A stretch of DNA of 64,000 nt from DATAGF01 sp963819845 (GCA_963819845.1 CAWFXQ010000008.1:248001-312000), one strand, 5' to 3'; positions 40,085 through 49,183 are shown, counted from the first letter of the stretch. A program made the numbers and translations. Notes: generated from the letters alone by a model not told the origin.

Positions 40085-41502
40085 CACATCACCTGTGCGT
40101 CGGGGCCGCCGAGCAGGAAGGCGCGCAGCACCCGCTGGCGCGCGATCCGGTCGCTCGAGGACGTGTTCTTGGCCTTCGTCGAGTAGTAGATGAGGGCGCT
40201 CTTGCTGCCGCGGCCGACCCACGGCCGGCCCACCGACGCGTGGGCGCGCGCGAAGGCCTGCTTGGGCGTCTCGCCGGGCTCGTCCTCGGGGGCCTTGGTG
40301 GCGAGGCCCGCGTACTTGAGGGCCAGGAGCCGGTTGGCGGCCCTGAAGCGGGCGAGGGCGGCGTTGGTGTTGAGCCACGACGCCCCGCCCTCCCAGCCCG
40401 CGACGGTCGGCGGGAAGTAGGGCAGCTGGCCCATGTCGGCGAGGACGTTGTAGAGCGTCTCGTCGGTGATCCCGAGCCCCAGGGCGCGCATCATCCCGAC
40501 CGCGTAGACCACCGGCGACTTGATCATGGTCGGCTCCTTGATGGAGGCGATCATCGCGGGGTGGGTGAGGATGCGGCGCACCAGCGGGCGCAGCCGGTTC
40601 TTGCCGCGCAGGTAGACCTTGACGAGGTCCCGCACGGTCGCGTTGTCCGGCGCGTAGGGGATGAACTCGCTCCAGAGCTTGGTCACCAGGAACGGCGCGT
40701 GGTTGGGGTGCGACATCACGACGTCGACGAGCTGGCGGTGGTTGAAGGCCCCGGTCTGGCCGAGGACGGTCTTCGGCCGGTTGTCGAAGCGGGACTCGGT
40801 GAAGAACGACGACGGGGCGTCCGGGTTGTCGTCGTTGATCTGCCAGCCCGTCGCCGCCCGCGACGCCTCGCGGACGTCGATCTCGGTGTAGTTCGGCTGC
40901 CCGGCGGCGTTGGTCACGCCCAGGCAGAAGAGCTCCATCAGCTCGCGGCCGTAGTTCTCGTTGAGGTTCTGCCGCGTGCTGTTCTCGCCGGTGAGGAACC
41001 GCAGCATCGCCGGCCCCTCGCCGACCTCGTAGACGAGGTTGCGGAAGTCGGCGATGCGGTTCGACGCGAGGTCGGAGTACTTGCGCAGCAGCTGGTTCTG
41101 CTGGGTGATCAGCTGCGGCGGCGAGACCTCGTTGCGCTGGGTGGCGAAGTGGTTGTGGAAGAACAGGGTGAGGCGCTCGGTGAGCGGGTTGCGCGTGCGC
41201 ACCATCTGGTCGAGCCAGGTCAGCACCAGGTCGGTGTCCGACTCGTTGGGCAGCAGCGGCGTGCCGTTGAGGCGCTTGGGGGGCGGCCCCGCGAGGGGGC
41301 CCTGAGGGTCGCTCATCAGGCGATCGACCGCGCGGTGCAGGCTCATGCCCTTGAAGCGCTGGCGGTCGGCCTCGGAGGGGCCGAAGCCGGCCCGCCACAT
41401 CAGGCGGTCGACCATGGCCTCGGTGAGCGCCGCCTGGGCGCCGCCGGCGGCCGCGCGGCGCGTGCGCTTCTTGCGGGGGGGCTTGGCGACCCGGGGGCTC
41501 AT
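40084..41502 (-). CDS. DUF1800 family protein
   Basis: The 472 residues start at ATG 41502 (overlapping the previous stop as ATGA) with a very basic N-terminus. They then show RAGFGPSEAD, LTLFFHNHFATQ, NENYGRELMELFCLGV and ATGW, all conserved in DUF1800. The function is unknown; members are mostly helical and are encoded with DUF1501 proteins. No ordinary signal peptide is visible, so export may depend on the Tat-bearing partner. Confidence 0.93.
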   Translation of the reverse strand: MSPRVAKPPRKKRTRRAAAGGAQAALTEAMVDRLMWRAGFGPSEADRQRFKGMSLHRAVDRLMSDPQGPLAGPPPKRLNGTPLLPNESDTDLVLTWLDQMVRTRNPLTERLTLFFHNHFATQRNEVSPPQLITQQNQLLRKYSDLASNRIADFRNLVYEVGEGPAMLRFLTGENSTRQNLNENYGRELMELFCLGVTNAAGQPNYTEIDVREASRAATGWQINDDNPDAPSSFFTESRFDNRPKTVLGQTGAFNHRQLVDVVMSHPNHAPFLVTKLWSEFIPYAPDNATVRDLVKVYLRGKNRLRPLVRRILTHPAMIASIKEPTMIKSPVVYAVGMMRALGLGITDETLYNVLADMGQLPYFPPTVAGWEGGASWLNTNAALARFRAANRLLALKYAGLATKAPEDEPGETPKQAFARAHASVGRPWVGRGSKSALIYYSTKAKNTSSSDRIARQRVLRAFLLGGPDAQVM

Positions 41503-42482
41503 TTCGACGTCCTCTTGACGAGGCCCTTGAAGGCCTTGCGGGCGGGCGTGCTGCCGACGCGGAAGTCGCCGTTCGGGTCGCGGGCGTCGTACCAGACGAT
41601 GCCGCCGAGGTTGGGGATCTCCGCCCGGAGGGAGGCGAGCTGGGCGATCCACTGCGCCTTGCTCCCGCCCTTGTTGGTCGACCCGGTCTCGGCGATCCAG
41701 AACGGCTTGGCCGACAGCGCCGAGACCTGGCGGTAGACGTCCTCGAAGAGGGCGGTCGGGTCGGTCCAGGCCAGCAGGCCGACCTGGCCGAAGTTGTAGC
41801 CGCTGGCGCCGACCAGATCGACCTTGTCATCACCGGGGAAGTAGGCCGTGATGGCGTTCTCTGGCGTGTCCGGGATGCTGCGCACGTAGGGCGACCACAT
41901 GAGCTTGATCTTCTTGCCGCCCGACTTGCGCACCACCTGGCGCACCTTGGCCCACGCCTTCGCGTAGTCGGCGGGCGCGTTCTTGTTGACCGTGCCCGAC
42001 CAGGCGTACCAGGGCGTGTTGGGCTCGGGCATCGGGCGCAGGATCGGCGTGGGCTTGAGCCGGCGGAGCTGGCCGGTCAGCCGCGCGAGGCCGCGGTTCT
42101 GGCGGCCGCGCCGAATCGCGCCGAGGCGGTACTTGGGCTGCCGGGGCCCGGCCGTCTGCTTGCCGCCGTCCGGCATCCACGAGACGAGGAGGCGCGCGCC
42201 GGTGCGCTTGGCGAGCGCGACGATCTGGGGCTCCACGAGCCGCCCTCCCGTGACGTAGGTCGAGATCACCTTCGTCCCGCCGCGGCCGACCGAGGCGCGC
42301 AGCGGGCGGAAGCCCCTGGCGGGGTCGTCCTGGTAGACCCCGATCTCGACGGCCGCGGAGGCCGCCGTGGGCGATGTCCCCCCCGTCGCCGCCGCGGCAG
42401 CGAGGGCCACCAGGGCGCACGCGGCGGGGACGAGGAGACGCCGCTGAACCTCCGTGCCCGTGCGGCGCTGGTGGGGGACCAT
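41499..42482 (-). CDS. Secreted GH26-like glycoside hydrolase
   Basis: I chose ATG 42482; a longer frame to 42548 is possible. Residues 1-43 form a signal peptide ending SAAVEIG. The rest is a TIM-barrel-like protein with LRPMPEPNTPWYAW (candidate acid/base Glu) and PFWIAETGSTNKGG (candidate nucleophile Glu), the pattern of beta-mannanase family GH26 and relatives. Substrate is unknown. It is first gene of the operon with DUF1800, DUF1501 and the cupredoxin. Confidence 0.75.
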   Translation of the reverse strand: MVPHQRRTGTEVQRRLLVPAACALVALAAAAATGGTSPTAASAAVEIGVYQDDPARGFRPLRASVGRGGTKVISTYVTGGRLVEPQIVALAKRTGARLLVSWMPDGGKQTAGPRQPKYRLGAIRRGRQNRGLARLTGQLRRLKPTPILRPMPEPNTPWYAWSGTVNKNAPADYAKAWAKVRQVVRKSGGKKIKLMWSPYVRSIPDTPENAITAYFPGDDKVDLVGASGYNFGQVGLLAWTDPTALFEDVYRQVSALSAKPFWIAETGSTNKGGSKAQWIAQLASLRAEIPNLGGIVWYDARDPNGDFRVGSTPARKAFKGLVKRTSK

Positions 42483-42530
42483 GGCGCGGCACAGTACCCA
42501 CGCCCCCATGCGAAACCAGGCCGTTCCGAG

Positions 42531-42570
42531 GGAACCGAACGGTTCCATAAGAGAGTCCTCACATGAGGAC
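42531..42570. promoter_or_regulatory. Two adjacent inverted repeats upstream of the GH26-like operon
   Basis: GGAACCGAACGGTTCC (42531-42546) and GTCCTCACATGAGGAC (42555-42570) are perfect inverted repeats separated by eight bases. A further GTTCC-GAG-GGAAC at 42523-42535 overlaps the first. They lie in the gap above the operon, whose likely -10 (TACTGT) is near 42491-42496. Confidence 0.5.
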
Positions 42571-42602
42571 GGAGCGCGGCGGCCGCGGCGGCCGCGGCGG
42601 GC

Positions 42603-44289
42603 TCAGCAGCTGCGGGTGAGGCGGGCCGAGCAGGCGTCGCGGCCCGCTCCGCCCAGGGCGCGGTCGCGCCCGGTGCCGCCCAGCAGGACGTCCCGCCCCG
42701 CGCCCCCGAGCAGCAGGTCGGCGCCCGCGCCGCCCAGGGCCCGGTCGGCGCCGCCCTGGCCCAGGATCTTGTCGGGGCCGGCGCCGCCGAACCCCTTGTC
42801 GGCCCCGCCGCCCAGGCAGATGAGGTCGGCCCCGCCGAGGCCGCGCACGGTGTCGTTGCCGCCGAGCGCGGCGATGACGTCGCGCTTGGCAGTGCCGCGG
42901 ATCGTCTGTCCCCTCGCCGTGCCGACGATCGTGGCCCGCTTCCCGTCGCACCGGGCCGAGCCGGGGACGCCGAGCCCGCCGCCCGGTCCGCCGCCGGCGC
43001 CGGGCGCCGTCACGTCCACGGTGACCGTGACGCGGGGGGCGAAGCCGGCCGCATCGAACGCGTTGTACTCGAAGGTGTCGCGCCCGATGAAGCCCGCTCG
43101 CGGAGTGTAGGTGAGCGTCACGGTCCCGGCTCCGGGCGCCGACGGGTCGAGCGGGATCGTGCCGTTCGCCGGCCCGGGGTTGACGACGTCGACCCGCACG
43201 GGGCTCTGCTCGTAGGCCGGGCCGGTGTCCGGGCAGGAGAGGACGATCGCCACCGCCGTGTTGCGCGGCGTCGCTGACCGAGCGCGGCTGGCAGGCCGGG
43301 CGGCCGTCGGGCGCCCAGTCGGGGTTGCCGTCGAAGCGATCGAGGGTCGTCGACGCGAGGGGTCGGTGAGACGGCTGGCTGTCGTCGGCGCAACTCGGTG
43401 ACGAGGTCGCCCAGCACGAAGTCTGGCCGCGGACGTAGGCGACCTCGGTGCCGTCCGGCGACCAGGTGCAGTTGTAGTCGGCGTTGGCCGCGGCTGAACC
43501 CCGTTTCGTCGGAGAGGTCGAACGGCCTGGCTGCCGTCGGCCGCGGACACCCACACGTCGGCGTTGCCGTCGAAGGGCCCCAGCGTGTAGCAGATGCGGG
43601 TCCCGTCCGGCGACACCGAGGCCTGGTGCTCGTTGACGACTCCCGGCAAGGTGACGAGCCCGAGGGCGCCGGCCGGGTTGTTCGCCGGCTTGCGCACGAT
43701 CTGCGCGTCGCCCGCCCGCGTTGACGGCGCCCGACGTGTAGAAGATCGTCGCCGAGTCGGGCGTCCAGGCCGGCTTGCCCGCCGGGTCGCGCCTCGGGCG
43801 TGAAGTTCGCCGGGCCGCCGGCCGGGAGGGTGTCGATGAGGATGTCGCTCGCCGCGCCGCCCGTCTCCCAGGCGATCCTGCGTCCCGTCCGGCGACCAGG
43901 CCGGCCGGTCCTCGGTGATGCCCGCGGTGTTGGTGATGTTGTCGGGCGGTCGTGCCGGGCGGCGCCGTGAGGTCGAGGATGAGGATGTCGAAGCGCCGGC
44001 CGAGCGCGTAGGCGATCCGAGTGCGGTCCGGCGACCAGGTCGGATGGCGATGCTGGCCCGGCAGCGCCGAGAGCGGGTCGCTGATCGCGGGGTCGAGCGC
44101 GGACGGGCGGCACCCGCCAGAAGCGGAGCTTGGCGTCGGCGTCGCTGGCCTGGTCGCGGCCGCTGACGAAGACGATCCGCCCGTTGGTGCCCGAGAGCAC
44201 CGCGCCCGCGACCGACGGCAGCGCAGCGCGACCGCGAGGGCGGCCAGCGCCGCGACCGCGACCAGCCGGAGAGTCGTCGCCCGTCGCAC
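42603..44289 (-). pseudogene. PD40/beta-propeller protein with RTX-like C-terminus, many frameshifts
   Basis: From GTG 44289 a signal peptide is readable, then WD40-like PD40 repeats (SPDGTRICYTLGPFDGNADVWV, NCTWSPDGTEVAYVRG, RTRIAYALGRRFDILILD) that jump between all three frames at least seven times. The last 240 residues are intact: a beta-sandwich (YTPRAGFIGRDTFEYNAF) and glycine-aspartate repeats (GGNDTVRGLGGADLICLGGG and five more) of the calcium-binding RTX type. It would be a secreted protein. Either a true pseudogene or a poorly resolved stretch. Confidence 0.75.
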
Positions 44290-44306
44290 GAGGCGACGAA
44301 CCTACA

Positions 44307-44318
44307 CCGGGCGCCCGG
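44307..44318 (-). terminator. Short palindrome after glyA
   Basis: CCGGGCGCCCGG lies 20 bases after the glyA stop and just above the TAGGTT -10 (44304-44299) of the PD40 gene. It may terminate glyA or act in the PD40 promoter. Confidence 0.3.
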
Positions 44319-44339
44319 CCCGGCGCACCCCGCGAAGGT

Positions 44340-45632
44340 TCAGGAGACCGGCGTGGCCGCCTGGAGGCGCGGATAGAGGGGGAAGCGCTCCCCGATGGCG
44401 CGCGAGCGGCCCCTCAGGGCCTCGAGGTCGGCGTCGGTCGCGCCGGGGTCGAGCGCCGCGGCGATGATGCGGGCGATCTCGCGCATCTCGTCCTCGCGCA
44501 GGCCGCGGGTGGTGAGGGCCGGCGTGCCGATGCGCAGGCCGGACGTCACCGTGGGCGGGCGCTCGTCGAAGGGGATGCCGTTCTTGTTGACGGTGATGCC
44601 CGCGCGGTCGAGGCGCTCCTCGCCGTCGGCCCCGGTCATCGGGGTGGCCGAGAGGTCCACGAGCACCAGGTGGTTGTCGGTGCCGCCGCTGACCAGGTCG
44701 ACGCCGGCCGCCAACAGCTCCTCGGCGAGCGCCCGGCAGTTGAGGACGGTCTGCTCCTGACGGGCCCGGAACTCGGGGGTCAGGGCGTGTCCGAGCGCGA
44801 CCGCCTTGCCGGCGATGACGTGCATCAGCGGGCCGCCCTGCAGCCCGGGGAAGACGGCCCGGTCAACCTTGGTCCCGAGCTCCTCGCTCGACAGGATCAT
44901 GCCCGCGCGCGGGCCCCCCAGGGTCTTGTGGATCGTCGTCGTGACGAGGTCGGCGATCCCCACCGGCGACGGGTGCTGCCCGCCGGCGACCAGGCCCGCG
45001 ATGTGGGCCATGTCGACCATGAACAGCGCCCCGACCTCGTCGGCGATCTCGCGGAAGCCAGGGAAGTCGATGATCCGCGGGTAGGCGGAGGCCCCCGCCA
45101 CGATCAGCGCCGGCCGGTGCTCGCGCGCCATGTCGCGCACCTGGTCCATGTCGATGCGGCAGTCGCCGCGGCGGACGCCGTAGTGGCTGAAGTCGTAGAG
45201 GCGCCCGGAGAAGTTGACCTTGAGCCCGTGCGAGAGGTGGCCGCCGTGGGCGAGGGCCATCGCCAGCACCCGGTCGCCGGGCTGCAGCACGGCGGCGTAG
45301 GCCGCCTCGTTGGCCGTCGCGCCGGAGTGGGGCTGCACGTTGACGTGGGCCGCGCCGAAGACCTCGACCGCCCGGTCGATCGCGAGCTGCTCGGCCTGGT
45401 CGACCACCTCGCAGCCCCCGTAGTAGCGCCGCCCCGGCAACCCCTCGGCGTACTTGTTGGTGAGCACCGAGCCGACCGCCTGGAGCACCGCGTGGCTGGT
45501 GAAGTTCTCGCTGGCGATCATCTCCAGCGTCTCGCCCTGGCGCTCGACCTCGGCGCGCAGGATCGCCGCCACCGCGGGGTCGACGTCGGCGATGTCCTGG
45601 GAGAGGTAGCTGTCGTCGTCGGTGAAGCTCAC
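44340..45632 (-). CDS. glyA: Serine hydroxymethyltransferase
   Basis: This PLP enzyme converts serine and tetrahydrofolate to glycine and methylene-tetrahydrofolate. The 430 residues include EMIASENFTSHAVLQAVGS, NVQPHSGATANEAAY, the PLP-Lys motif TTIHKTLGGPRAG, and RIGTPALTTRG. I chose GTG 45632, which overlaps the upstream sua5 stop as GTGA. It ends the rpmE-prfA-prmC-sua5-glyA run. Confidence 0.97.
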   Translation of the reverse strand: MSFTDDDSYLSQDIADVDPAVAAILRAEVERQGETLEMIASENFTSHAVLQAVGSVLTNKYAEGLPGRRYYGGCEVVDQAEQLAIDRAVEVFGAAHVNVQPHSGATANEAAYAAVLQPGDRVLAMALAHGGHLSHGLKVNFSGRLYDFSHYGVRRGDCRIDMDQVRDMAREHRPALIVAGASAYPRIIDFPGFREIADEVGALFMVDMAHIAGLVAGGQHPSPVGIADLVTTTIHKTLGGPRAGMILSSEELGTKVDRAVFPGLQGGPLMHVIAGKAVALGHALTPEFRARQEQTVLNCRALAEELLAAGVDLVSGGTDNHLVLVDLSATPMTGADGEERLDRAGITVNKNGIPFDERPPTVTSGLRIGTPALTTRGLREDEMREIARIIAAALDPGATDADLEALRGRSRAIGERFPLYPRLQAATPVS

Positions 45633-46279
45633 GCGGAGGACCCCCGGGCGTCGTGGTCGGCAGTCACGAGGGTACACCCCACCCCCGCCAGCACCCGGGC
45701 CACGGCATCCGGGTCGGGCCCCGGGCGCACGAGGGCCGCGGGGCCGCCCGTCGCCACGGCGCGCAGGTCCACGACGGCGGAGGCCGTGCCCGGGAGCCGG
45801 CCGTCGTCGAGGGCGGCGGCGCACCCGGCGCGCAGGTCGGCGGGGACGTCGGCGACCGTCGCCGGGTCCGGCCCGCCGGGGTGGTTGGCGCTCGTGGCCA
45901 CGAGCGACAGGTCGAGGCGCGCGAGCGGCCCGTCGACCGCGGCCGCGCGCAGGCCGACCGACCCGGGCGCCCCGCCCGCCGCGGCGGCGTAGCGCCCCGG
46001 CGGGTCGGGCAGCAGGCAGGTGGCCGGTCCCGGCAGCAGCGCCCGCGCCGCGGCCTTGGTGGCCGCGTCGAGCCAGCCGAGCGCCTCGGCCAGCAGCGGC
46101 CGCGAGTAGACCAGCACCTGGACGGGCTGGTCGCGCGGCCGCCCCTTGAGGGCGTAGAGGGCCTCGACGCCGCCCGGCGAGTCGAGCCACGCCGCCAGGC
46201 CGTAGACCGTGTCGGTCGGCACCAGCGCCACCCCTCCGCCGATCAGCGCCGCCCGCAGATCGTCAACCTCGGCGCTCAC
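45629..46279 (-). CDS. L-threonylcarbamoyladenylate synthase (Sua5/YrdC family)
   Basis: The enzyme makes threonylcarbamoyl-AMP for the t6A modification of tRNA. The 216 residues have the YrdC motifs VPTDTVYGLAAW, YALKGRPRDQPVQVLV, LLPGPATCLLP and SANHPGG. This is the short form without the C-terminal Sua5 domain. GTG start overlaps the prmC stop by four bases. Confidence 0.93.
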   Translation of the reverse strand: MSAEVDDLRAALIGGGVALVPTDTVYGLAAWLDSPGGVEALYALKGRPRDQPVQVLVYSRPLLAEALGWLDAATKAAARALLPGPATCLLPDPPGRYAAAAGGAPGSVGLRAAAVDGPLARLDLSLVATSANHPGGPDPATVADVPADLRAGCAAALDDGRLPGTASAVVDLRAVATGGPAALVRPGPDPDAVARVLAGVGCTLVTADHDARGSSA

Positions 46280-47151
46280 GTCGCCGTCGCGAGGTCGGCC
46301 TGCGCCCGGCGGCCTCCGACGACGCGCGGGACGCCCGCCAGGTCGGGTCGCGCCGCGACGTCCCGGAGGCCGGCCGCCCTCAGCGCCTCCTCGGCCGCGG
46401 CGGATTGGCCCTCCCCCACCTCCACCAGCAGCGCTCCGCCGGGCTCCAGGTGGACGGGCGCCCTCGCCGCGATGGCGTCGATCGCCTCCAATCCGGTCGG
46501 CCCCGCGACCAGGGCCTCGCGCGGCTCGAAGCGCAGCTCGGCCGGCGCGGCGTCGAGGTCGGCCGGCGACAGGTAGGGCGGGTTCGCGGCGATGACGGCG
46601 AAGCGCCGGCCCGCGACCGCGGCGAGGCCGTCGGAGGGGAGCCACTCCACGTCGAGCCCGAGCCGCGCCCCGTTGGCCCGGGCCCGGGCGAGCGCCGCCT
46701 CCGACCGCTCGACCGCCGTCATCCGCAGGCCGGGGCCCTCGTCGGCCAGCGCCAGCGCCACCGCGCCGCTGCCCGTGCCCCAGTCGAGCACGGCGGCCCC
46801 CGGGACGGCGAGATCGAGGGCCCACTCCACCAGCACCTCGGTCTCGGGCCGGGGGACCAGCACCTCCGGCCCGACCTCGATCCGCAGCCGCCGGAAGGCC
46901 CGGGCGCCCGTGATGTAGGCGACGGGCTCCCGGCGGCCGCGGCGGGCCACCAGCTCGCGGGCCGCGTCGAGCTCGGCCGGCAGCAGGGGGCGGTCGGAGG
47001 CGGTGTAGAGCCCGATCCGCTCGACCCTGAGCGCGTGGGCCAGCAGCAGCTCGGCGTCCAGGCGGGCCGACGGGGAGCCGCGCCCGGCGAGGTAGGAGGC
47101 GCTGCGGCGCAGCACCTCGCCGACGGTGAGCAGGCCGGTCGCGGCGGTCAG
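46276..47151 (-). CDS. prmC: Release factor glutamine methyltransferase
   Basis: PrmC methylates the Gln of the GGQ motif of release factors 1 and 2. The 291 residues show the N-terminal helical domain (TVGEVLRRSASYLAGRG), the SAM-binding LDWGTGSGAVALALA and the substrate-binding AANPPYLS. The start is uncertain: a CTG at 47151 overlaps the upstream stop, while GTG 47115 would cut the family N-terminus. Its substrate gene prfA lies just upstream. Confidence 0.93.
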   Translation of the reverse strand: MTAATGLLTVGEVLRRSASYLAGRGSPSARLDAELLLAHALRVERIGLYTASDRPLLPAELDAARELVARRGRREPVAYITGARAFRRLRIEVGPEVLVPRPETEVLVEWALDLAVPGAAVLDWGTGSGAVALALADEGPGLRMTAVERSEAALARARANGARLGLDVEWLPSDGLAAVAGRRFAVIAANPPYLSPADLDAAPAELRFEPREALVAGPTGLEAIDAIAARAPVHLEPGGALLVEVGEGQSAAAEEALRAAGLRDVAARPDLAGVPRVVGGRRAQADLATAT

Positions 47152-47804
47152 CGGCGGGCGCTCGCCAGGATGAACGAGGTGAGCGGGCCGACCAGGAAGC
47201 CCTGGACGGAGTCGGCCACCTCCCGCAGCCGTGATGCCTCGGCCAGGGGGTCGCTCTGGGTGTGGACCAGGCGGATGTAGACCTTCGACGGCTCGGCGTG
47301 CATCGGCTCGACGGCGCACTCCATCGCGGCGTCGCCGGCCTGGCGCCAGATGCGCAGGCCGACCGCCACCTCGTCGCCGCCCAGCAGCTCCAGGCGCTCG
47401 GCGTCGAGCTGGAGCACGCTTCCGGCCAGCAGCTCGTGCACCACCTCGGGGTCGTCAACGTCCCAGACGGCCACCAGGGTGACGTCCTCCACCCAGAGCT
47501 CGCCGATCTCGTAGCGCCCGACGGCCTCCTCCACCAGGCCGATGACCCGCTCGACGCCCTCGCGGTAGCCCATCCCGGTGACCGCGCACGACGCGGTCTG
47601 GGAGGGGCGCAGCACGAACTCGGCACCGTCGGGGCTCGAGAAGGTGCCCCCGCCGTCGGTGTGGTACTCCAGGCGCGTGAGCCCGTAGCGGTCGCTGATC
47701 GACGCGAAGAAGAGGGCGATGTCGTCGCGCGGCATGTCGACCGGGTCGTGCCGCACGGTGAGGCCCAGGAACTCGACGCGCAGCTGGTCGGGGTTGGGGG
47801 TCAC
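47148..47804 (-). CDS. Protein of unknown function between prfA and prmC
   Basis: The 218 residues have no signal or membrane segment and look like a mixed alpha/beta cytosolic protein (LRVEFLGLTVRHD, RYGLTRLEYHTDGGGTFSSPDG, IGELWVEDVTLVAVWDVDD). The GTG start overlaps the prfA stop as GTGA, and its end borders prmC. I do not recognise the family. Co-translation with the release factor and its methylase points to translation, but that is only context. Confidence 0.75.
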   Translation of the reverse strand: MTPNPDQLRVEFLGLTVRHDPVDMPRDDIALFFASISDRYGLTRLEYHTDGGGTFSSPDGAEFVLRPSQTASCAVTGMGYREGVERVIGLVEEAVGRYEIGELWVEDVTLVAVWDVDDPEVVHELLAGSVLQLDAERLELLGGDEVAVGLRIWRQAGDAAMECAVEPMHAEPSKVYIRLVHTQSDPLAEASRLREVADSVQGFLVGPLTSFILASARR

Positions 47805-48886
47805 GAGCCCACCTCGGCGGGGGTCTGCTCGGCCAGCAGGCGGCGGCGCTCCTCGGCGGCGAGCGCCTCGGTGAGGGCGTCGAGGCGCCCCTCCAGCACC
47901 TGCTCGCGCAGCGGCACGCTCACCCCCACCCGGTGGTCGGTGACGCGGTTCTGGGGGTAGTTGTAGGTGCGCACCTTCTCGGAGCGGTCGCCCGACCCCA
48001 GCTGCGACCGCCGGGCGGCGCTGAGCTCCGCGTCACGCTCGCCCTGCAGACGCTCGTACAGGCGCGCGCGCAGCACCCGCATGGCGCGCTCGAAGTTCTG
48101 GAGCTGGCTCTTCTCGTCCTGCATGGACACGACGATCCCGGTGGGGAGGTGGGTGAGGCGCACCGCCGAGTCGGTGGTGTTCACGCTCTGGCCGCCCGGC
48201 CCGCTCGAGCGGTAGACGTCGCGCTTGACGTCGTTGGGGTCGATGGTGACGTCCACGTCCTCGACCTCGGGGAGCACCGCCACGGTGGCCGTCGAGGTGT
48301 GGATGCGCCCCTGGCTCTCGGTGGCCGGGATGCGCTGCACCCGGTGCACGCCGGCCTCGTGCTTGAAGACGGCGTAGGCCCCCGAGCCCTTGACCCCCAG
48401 GGTCGCCTCGCGCAGCCCGCCGGCGTCGGCCTCGCTCGCCGCCATCAGCTCGACGGTGAGGCCGCGAGACTCGGCGTAGCGCGAGTAGACGTCCAGGAGG
48501 TCGCGCGCGAACAGCGCGGCCTCCTCGCCGCCGGCGCCTGCGCGGATCTCCACGATGGTGTTGCGGTCGTCGTCGGGGTCGGGCTCGATCATCGCCTCGC
48601 GGATGCGCGGCGCCAGGTCGGCCAGCTCGGCGCGGGCCTCCTCGAGCAGCGACCGCACCTCCGGGTCGTCGCCCTCGGCGAGCAGCTCCTCCGCCTCGGC
48701 CTCCCGCCCGGCGGCGTCCTCCCACAGCGCCGCGAGGTCGAACGCCTCCGACAGGCCGGCCCAGCGCCGGCTGACCGCGGCGTAGCGCGCGCGGTCGGAC
48801 GGCAGCTCGGGGTCGCCCAGGGCGTCCGCAAGGTCCGCGCGCGTGCGCGCGATCTGCTCCACCAGCGGGCGCACGTCGGCGCTCAT
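47801..48886 (-). CDS. prfA: Peptide chain release factor 1
   Basis: RF1 recognises UAA and UAG. The 361 residues include the GGQ motif in SGPGGQSVNTTDSAVRLTHLPTG and the RF1-type C-terminal domain with DEKSQLQNFERAMRVLRARL. The length is usual. The ATG start at 48886 lies 37 bases after the rpmE stop. Confidence 0.97.
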   Translation of the reverse strand: MSADVRPLVEQIARTRADLADALGDPELPSDRARYAAVSRRWAGLSEAFDLAALWEDAAGREAEAEELLAEGDDPEVRSLLEEARAELADLAPRIREAMIEPDPDDDRNTIVEIRAGAGGEEAALFARDLLDVYSRYAESRGLTVELMAASEADAGGLREATLGVKGSGAYAVFKHEAGVHRVQRIPATESQGRIHTSTATVAVLPEVEDVDVTIDPNDVKRDVYRSSGPGGQSVNTTDSAVRLTHLPTGIVVSMQDEKSQLQNFERAMRVLRARLYERLQGERDAELSAARRSQLGSGDRSEKVRTYNYPQNRVTDHRVGVSVPLREQVLEGRLDALTEALAAEERRRLLAEQTPAEVGS

Positions 48887-48922
48887 GGCGGCGTCACCCG
48901 GCGTCGCGGCCGGGCCGTGCCC

Positions 48923-49132
48923 CTACCCCTGCCGGCTGCGGGCCAGCTTGCGCTGGAAGCGCTCGACCCGGCCGCCGGAGTCGACGAGCTTCTGCTTCCC
49001 GGTGTAGAACGGGTGGCAGTTGCTGCAGATCTCCACCTTGATGTCGGGCTTGGTGGAGCGCGTCTCGAACTCGTTGCCGCAGGTGCAGCGGACGTGCGCG
49101 ACGACGTACTCGGGGTGGATGTCGGTCTTCAT
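48923..49132 (-). CDS. rpmE: Ribosomal protein L31 (zinc-binding form)
   Basis: The 69 residues begin MKTDIHPEYVVAHVRCTCGN and contain CTC and CSNC pairs that bind zinc, followed by HPFYTGKQKLVDSGGRVERFQRK. The Cys-containing form releases zinc when it is replaced under zinc starvation. The leader upstream carries a strong hairpin. Confidence 0.97.
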   Translation of the reverse strand: MKTDIHPEYVVAHVRCTCGNEFETRSTKPDIKVEICSNCHPFYTGKQKLVDSGGRVERFQRKLARSRQG

Positions 49133-49160
49133 GCCGCCGCCTTTCGATGTGCAGACAGGC

Positions 49161-49183
49161 GGGGCCGCAACCTCCGCGGCCCC
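49161..49183 (-). ncRNA. Hairpin in the rpmE leader, candidate L31 autoregulatory element
   Basis: GGGGCCGC and GCGGCCCC form an eight-base stem around a seven-base loop (GGAGGTT on the mRNA strand), ending 28 bases before the rpmE ATG. A -10 TATATT at 49202-49197 predicts a leader of about 58 bases containing the hairpin. Ribosomal-protein leaders for L31 are known in several phyla, including actinobacteria; I cannot confirm that this one matches the described consensus. Confidence 0.5.
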
